NCBI RefSeq assembly: GCF_039539605.1
Contig: NZ_BAABDL010000122.1
Location: 1-19,041, forward strand
From: Amphibacillus indicireducens
Lineage (GTDB): Bacteria > Bacillota > Bacilli > Bacillales > Amphibacillaceae
Direction of reading: 5' to 3'
DNA length: 19,041 bases
Shown: in pieces, positions 15,039-19,041 of the stretch
Layout of the letters: every line of letters begins with the position of its first letter
Position numbering within the stretch: position 1 is the stretch's first letter
The notes under the pieces: model-generated
The model's database searches: none
What the model saw: the letters and a program-made list of their open reading frames with translations, nothing else
What the model was told of the DNA's origin: nothing
Translations under genes and position numbers: made by a program

Positions 15039-16952
15039 TTAGGCAGTGTCTGAAATAATTTGTTCCTCTAATGGCTTTTTCCAAACACCTAAGATCAATG
15101 CACTAATCACTGTACCAATAATAATCGATATAATTAGCAATAAACGATTTTCACCTAAGGCTAATATGGTGAAAATTCCACCATGAGGAGCGGGCACACT
15201 AGCTAGCCAAAGTTGTGTCAGTCCACCAGCTATAGCACTACCTATTATACTTGAACCAATGACACGAATAGGATCAGTAGCCGCAAAAGGAATAGCTCCT
15301 TCTGAGATAAACGAAAGACCTAAAATGAAATTTGTCAGAGCAGATTGCTGTTGCACTTCAGTAAACTTATTTTTAAAGATGATTGATGCTAGAGCAATTG
15401 CTAACGGCGGGATCATGCCCCCAACCATAACTGCAGCCATTAAACTACCATCACCAGTATCAGTGAAAATTCCGATTGAAAAAGCATATGCTGCTTTATT
15501 TACTGGACCACCCATATCAACCGCCATCATACCACCGAGAAGAGCGCCTAATAAAACTTGGTTGCCCGTTCCTAGATTTTCTAAGAAGTTTATCATTGAA
15601 AGATTAATATTAGAAAAGATCGGTCCAAAGACAAAATACATCAGAATCCCTGTCGTGAATAATGTTAGGATAGGATATAATAAGATCGTTCTAATCCCAG
15701 CTAAATTTTTAGGCATATTCTTTAATAATTTTATGACGACAAGCGTGACATACCCGGCTAAAAACCCTGCAATTAAGCCACCTAAAAATCCAGCGTTTGC
15801 ACTAACTGCTAATGCACCACCAGCAAAACCACTCACCATCGCAGGTTTACCACCAATACTCATGGCAATATACCCAGCTAAAACAGGAATAAGGAAGCTA
15901 AATGCAGCCCCACCAATTTCATTAATGCCGATGAAAATTGGTGAGTCACTGCCGACAAATCCTTCTAACAGAAACGATAGTGCTAGTATGATTCCTCCAG
16001 CGATAACGAAAGGAAGCATACTCGATACACCACTCATCAAATCATTATAGATTGATTTGAGAGAGAATTGACTTCTGTCTTGATCGCTGTGATCGCTTGA
16101 ATCAGATTCTTTGTCACTACCACTTGTACGATAAATGGGTGCATTTCCAGATAAAGCCTCGTTAATTAATGCCTCACTCTTGTTGATCCCTTCAGCAACG
16201 GGACGTTCGACGACACGTTTACCATTGAAGCGAGACATAGGCACCTTTTTACCGACAGCAACGATGACTCCATCTGCTTTTTTAATATCTTCAGAAGTTA
16301 AGCGATTTTTAATCCCATCTGAGCCGTTTGTCTCTACTTTAATCTTAATGCCCATTTCTTTTGCTTTATTTTTTAAGGCGTCTTCAGCCATGTACGTATG
16401 AGCGATACCAGTTGGACAGGCAGTGACGGCTATTAAATAAGGTTGATCACTTTGAACGTCAGTAGAAGGTTGCTCACTAGCTTGATCTTGTTCCAATCCA
16501 GCTTCAGCTAAATTGACGATAGCTTTCACGCTCTGTGGTGTGTCAGCTGCATCCAGTGCTTCAATAAAATCTTTATTCATTAAAAGTTTTGATAAGTTTG
16601 ATAAGATCGTTAAGTGTGTTTCATTTGCATGATCTTTCGCTGCAATCATAAAGAATAAGCGTGCCGGCTTGCCGTCCAAACTGTCAAAATCAATGCCAGT
16701 TTGATGCTTGGCAAATACGACAGACGTTTTCTTTACCGCTTGATTTTTGGCGTGAGGCATCGCAATTCCGTCACCAAGTCCTGTGCTCATACTCTTTTCA
16801 CGTTCTGAAATGGCTTGTCTAAATGTGTCATAATCATCTACTGCTCCTGTTTCAACAAGCCTTCTTGTCATTTCGTTAAGAATGTCTTCTTTTGTTGTTG
16901 ATTCAGGAGATAAAATCATTAATTCTTCTCGCATAACATCAGTCATTTTCAT
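15039..16952 (-). CDS. fruA: Fructose-specific PTS transporter, EIIABC
   Basis: FruA takes up fructose and phosphorylates it to fructose 1-phosphate using phosphate from HPr. The 637-residue protein has domains in the order IIA, IIB, IIC. IIA (about 1-148) has the phosphorylation site GLGDGIAMPHAK with His67. IIB (about 172-270) has AVTACPTGIAHTYMAE with Cys179. After a Ser/Asp-rich linker near 275-293 comes the membrane IIC domain (about 300-630), with several glycine-rich segments such as FVIAGGIILALSFLLEGFVG and the conserved GGPVNKAAYAF. ATG 16952 follows AAAGGG at nine bases; TTG 16961 directly abuts that site. It overlaps the end of fruK by 14 bases, so the two are translationally linked. 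Confidence 0.95.
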   Translation of the reverse strand: MKMTDVMREELMILSPESTTKEDILNEMTRRLVETGAVDDYDTFRQAISEREKSMSTGLGDGIAMPHAKNQAVKKTSVVFAKHQTGIDFDSLDGKPARLFFMIAAKDHANETHLTILSNLSKLLMNKDFIEALDAADTPQSVKAIVNLAEAGLEQDQASEQPSTDVQSDQPYLIAVTACPTGIAHTYMAEDALKNKAKEMGIKIKVETNGSDGIKNRLTSEDIKKADGVIVAVGKKVPMSRFNGKRVVERPVAEGINKSEALINEALSGNAPIYRTSGSDKESDSSDHSDQDRSQFSLKSIYNDLMSGVSSMLPFVIAGGIILALSFLLEGFVGSDSPIFIGINEIGGAAFSFLIPVLAGYIAMSIGGKPAMVSGFAGGALAVSANAGFLGGLIAGFLAGYVTLVVIKLLKNMPKNLAGIRTILLYPILTLFTTGILMYFVFGPIFSNINLSMINFLENLGTGNQVLLGALLGGMMAVDMGGPVNKAAYAFSIGIFTDTGDGSLMAAVMVGGMIPPLAIALASIIFKNKFTEVQQQSALTNFILGLSFISEGAIPFAATDPIRVIGSSIIGSAIAGGLTQLWLASVPAPHGGIFTILALGENRLLLIISIIIGTVISALILGVWKKPLEEQIISDTA

Positions 16953-17868
16953 GATTTTCAACCCTTTCTATTATAACTTGATTATTAAGTGCTAAAATCG
17001 CTTCTTTTGTTGCTAAATCTTTGCTAAATGCAGTTGCGCTACCACTTTGAACACTAAGTTTAAATGCTTCCCGCTTTGTTAAGCCTTTTTCAATTCCTGC
17101 CATGAAGCCAGCGATCATTGAATCACCTGATCCAACCGTATTGACGACTTTTCCTTTCGGTGAATCCGCAAGATAAGTTTGATTTTGATCAATAAATATC
17201 GCACCATCGCCACCTAATGAAACAATTACATTTTCTGCACCACCCTCTTGAAGTTTTTTACCATAATAAATGGCTTCTTCTTTTGACTGGATCGATTGGT
17301 TAAATAGCTGGCCTAATTCTGCTTGATTCGGCTTCACTAAAAACGGCTTTTCCTTTAATATGTCTAAAAGTTCTTTACTATTTGTATCGATCACGAAAGA
17401 AATATTTTGTTCGGTACAAATATCGATAATTTGATTGTAAAAAGTTTCGGATAAACCTCTACTTTTGCTTCCAGATAAGATGATCGTATCTGTTGACCTA
17501 AGCTGTCTAACCCTTGTTAATAGTTTTTCACTATCAGCTTTGGTGATTATCGGCCCCTTGCCGTTAATTTCAGTTTCGGCTTCTCCTTTTAACTTAACGT
17601 TTATTCGTGTATCTCCGTTGACGCTAATAAAATCATGGTCAGCGCCTTCTTTTTTGAGCCAGTCTTCGATAAAACGTCCAGTGTGTCCACCAATAAAACC
17701 TAATGCTTTGTTAGCAACACCTAATTGATTTAAAACGCGTGAGACATTAACACCTTTCCCACCTGGTAACATGTTTTCGTCATTTGCATAATTTGTTTCG
17801 CCTACTTTAACATCATTAATGTGCATTATATAATCAATTGATGGATTTAACGTTAGAGTATACAGCAT
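16939..17868 (-). CDS. fruK: 1-phosphofructokinase
   Basis: FruK phosphorylates fructose 1-phosphate to fructose 1,6-bisphosphate with ATP, feeding glycolysis. The 309-residue product is a PfkB/ribokinase-fold enzyme with TLTLNPSIDY at the start, LPGGKGVNVSRVL (34-46) and the ATP/anion-hole signature NTVGSGDSMIAGF (243-255) with catalytic Asp249. AAAAGGAG precedes ATG 17868. It follows fruR by 44 bases and overlaps fruA. Tagatose-6-phosphate kinases look similar, but the neighbouring fructose EII supports fruK. Confidence 0.95.
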   Translation of the reverse strand: MLYTLTLNPSIDYIMHINDVKVGETNYANDENMLPGGKGVNVSRVLNQLGVANKALGFIGGHTGRFIEDWLKKEGADHDFISVNGDTRINVKLKGEAETEINGKGPIITKADSEKLLTRVRQLRSTDTIILSGSKSRGLSETFYNQIIDICTEQNISFVIDTNSKELLDILKEKPFLVKPNQAELGQLFNQSIQSKEEAIYYGKKLQEGGAENVIVSLGGDGAIFIDQNQTYLADSPKGKVVNTVGSGDSMIAGFMAGIEKGLTKREAFKLSVQSGSATAFSKDLATKEAILALNNQVIIERVENHEND

Positions 17869-17912
17869 CTTGACTTCTCCTTTTGAATGTATTTGATTTT
17901 GTTTACCTGACT

Positions 17913-18673
17913 TTAAATTAAGTGTAAATCAAAATGATTGCTTAATTTATCAATTGTATTTGGTGAATTTATTTTTGCTTCTTTGTTCAATAAGATAATC
18001 GCTTGCGCAGGTGCGTTAACTTTAAATTCATACACATGATCAATCTTACTATCATCCATCAAAATACGAATTTTATGACTTTGTTGCATGGCACATTCCT
18101 TGATCATCGCTTCATCCAAATTGGTTGTTGTTAAACCATTTTCAAAATTGATCCCATTCATTCCGATAAATGCGAAAGAAAAGTTCATTCGTTCGAGTTG
18201 TTGATAGGCTGTTAGACCAGCGATTGCGTGCGTATTTTGTTTGACAGGTCCCCCGAGTAAAGTAACATTTATTCCTCTTTGTAAGGCTAGTAAGGCTTGG
18301 TCAACCCCATTAGTAACGATATGAATATTTTTGTCGTTTGGTAAAACTCTAACTAATTCTAATGTTGCAGTACCCGCATCGATATAAACTTGACTATTCG
18401 GTTTAACTAAAGTGTTACAGTACTTAGCAATTTTAACTTTAGTGACATGGTTGATGCTTTCTTTTTGTGCCATTTTTTGTTCTTTGCCAATATTTTTAAC
18501 CCTAGTAGCCCGCCGTGAACGCGTGTTAAGAGTCCATCTTCTTCTAGAACAATTAAATCACGTCTTAATGTTGATTCACTCGCCCCAGTATTGATGACTA
18601 GATCTTGAATCGTGACCGTATTGTTTTCTGATAATAAAGTTAAAATCTTTTCTTTTCGGTGTTGAAATAACAT
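17913..18673 (-). pseudogene. fruR: DeoR-family fructose operon regulator, frameshifted
   Basis: This is a DeoR-family repressor of about 253 residues if repaired. The N-terminal part (from ATG 18673, with AAAGAGGTCG upstream) has the DeoR helix-turn-helix: MLFQHRKEKILTLL, DLVINTGASESTLRRDL, and LLTRVHGG. After HGG the frame breaks: the expected continuation ATRVKNIGKEQKMAQKES is in the next frame. One added G in the GGG run at 18509-18511 (CCC on the plus strand) restores it. The C-terminal part has the sugar-phosphate sensor, with YIDAGTATLELVRVL, IVTNGVDQ and LLGGPVKQNTHAIAG, all well kept. The rest is intact, so the break is recent or a sequencing error. Fructose 1-phosphate is the usual effector of FruR relatives. 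Confidence 0.88.
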
Positions 18674-18687
18674 ACTATTCGACCTCT

Positions 18688-18703
18688 TTGCTAACGTTTT
18701 CAT
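18688..18703 (-). promoter_or_regulatory. cre site (CcpA operator) of the fru operon
   Basis: ATGAAAACGTTAGCAA on the minus strand fits the catabolite-response consensus WTGNAANCGNWNNCA at every fixed position. It lies just downstream of the -10 box and the expected start point, a position at which CcpA blocks transcription. This suggests glucose repression of fruRKA. Confidence 0.75.
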
Positions 18704-18712
18704 TATAAATAT

Positions 18713-18741
18713 AGTATATAATAGCTAACGATCAAAATCAA
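18713..18741 (-). promoter_or_regulatory. Promoter of the fru operon
   Basis: On the minus strand TTGATT (18736-18741) and TATACT (18713-18718) are spaced by 17 bases. The start would be near 18706, about 33 bases before the fruR ATG. The -35 box lies inside the 10-bp repeat array. Confidence 0.65.
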
Positions 18742-18776
18742 TCAATTTCATTCAAAATAAATCAAAAACGTTCAAA
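18731..18776. promoter_or_regulatory. Five-unit, 10-bp-phased direct repeat, probable FruR operator
   Basis: On the plus strand five consecutive 10-base blocks starting at 18731, 18741, 18751, 18761 and 18771 each begin with (A/T)TCAA; three go on as TCAAAA. The period is exactly one helical turn, so all units face the same side of the DNA. The array covers the -35 box and extends upstream of it. DeoR-family sugar regulators in low-GC bacteria are known to bind tandem repeats of this kind; assignment to FruR is inferred from position. Confidence 0.7.
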
Positions 18777-18924
18777 GCACACATTTTATATTTAAATTCT
18801 CAAAGAAGTTAGTATATAAAAATGTATCTAAATGAGGGGAAGTAATTAATTGAGGAAGTTGGAGGCTAGTTAAATTGAATATTTAATGTTAATAAAATAC
18901 AAAAACAAATAGTATTAAAAACCA

Positions 18925-18952
18925 TTGACAGTACAAAAGTAATAGATACAAT
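18925..18952 (+). promoter_or_regulatory. Rightward sigma-A promoter at the right end
   Basis: A consensus TTGACA (18925-18930) is followed after 16 bases by TACAAT (18947-18952). A perfect 12-bp palindrome, TTACTTAAGTAA (18954-18965), lies right behind and covers the expected start point, as an operator would. No rightward gene begins before the window ends. Confidence 0.55.
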
Positions 18953-18993
18953 GTTACTTAAGTAATACCCTGAGTTTTGCAGCTAAAACAAAG

Positions 18994-19036
18994 AAAAAAC
19001 AGCCATGACCCCATATACATGAAGGGTTATGGCTGT
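18994..19036 (-). terminator. Terminator of a leftward gene outside the window
   Basis: ACAGCCATGACCC (18999-19011) and GGGTTATGGCTGT (19024-19036) form a 13-bp stem with one G-U pair. On the minus strand six T residues follow, so it ends a gene that lies right of base 19041. Confidence 0.85.
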
Positions 19037-19041
19037 TGTCA

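Larger units (their letters stand above)
18777..19041. other. Gene-free region at the right end
   Basis: No gene can be supported here. A ribosome-binding-site-like AGGGGAAG (about 18836-18843) is followed by a TTG with only seven codons before a stop, perhaps the start of a vanished gene. The rest is AT-rich apart from the promoter, palindrome and terminator listed separately. Confidence 0.5.

Noticed and set aside
15259..16050. A 263-codon open frame on the plus strand
   Set aside because: It lies wholly opposite fruA, whose protein is complete and conserved; the opposite frame has low-complexity composition and no ribosome binding site.
18836..18873. AGGGGAAG followed by a TTG start on the plus strand
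   Set aside because: The frame closes after seven codons, so it is not a gene.
1..19041. CRISPR arrays, tRNA or rRNA genes, and insertion sequences
   Set aside because: No spaced repeats of the right size, no tRNA or rRNA sequence, and no transposase or terminal inverted repeats were recognised in reading the window.

Overview
The window is low-GC Gram-positive DNA of Bacillaceae type. The evidence is AAGGAGG-like Shine-Dalgarno sites with frequent TTG and GTG starts, a ribDE(BA)H operon behind an FMN riboswitch, a fruR-fruK-fruA operon with a cre-like site, two CotF/YraF-type spore-coat-like genes, and YunF-like and YlbC-like neighbours. I cannot name the species; a spore-forming halophilic or alkaliphilic relative of Bacillus (Amphibacillus or Gracilibacillus type) would fit, but that is inference.

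Left part (1-6030) is an accessory patchwork. It holds an unrecognised reading frame that is probably a gene fragment, a WYL-domain regulator, a metallophosphoesterase without its 5' end, an intact PPP-type metallophosphatase, a Phd/YefM-type antitoxin with no toxin beside it, a DUF1186/SEC-C protein, a divergent lipoprotein and a small three-segment membrane protein. Most genes read rightward and several look decayed or orphaned.

Middle part (6200-11200) holds an AGCS-family sodium:alanine/glycine symporter with its terminator, two short CotF-like genes with a terminator, and a compact toxin-antitoxin module. In that module an AbrB-fold antitoxin precedes a Doc-family toxin, and a symmetrical three-unit repeat overlaps the -10 box of the apparent promoter. 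A DUF72 gene and a secreted CAP-domain gene follow.

Right part (11260-19041) is leftward. The riboflavin operon is read as ribD, ribE, ribBA, ribH, with overlaps between the first three genes, from a sigma-A promoter through an FMN riboswitch and a leader terminator. The fructose operon is read as fruR, fruK, fruA: fructose is phosphorylated to fructose-1-phosphate during uptake by FruA, and FruK makes fructose-1,6-bisphosphate. fruR carries an apparent one-base frameshift in a G run. Its promoter region shows a five-unit direct repeat with exact 10-bp period and a cre-like site just downstream of the -10 box. The last 250 bases have no gene but contain a rightward promoter with a 12-bp palindrome and the terminator of a leftward gene outside the window.

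I did not find a clearly new multi-gene system. The best candidates for new biology are the control regions of the fru operon and of the toxin-antitoxin module, and the decayed defence-like cluster at the left end.
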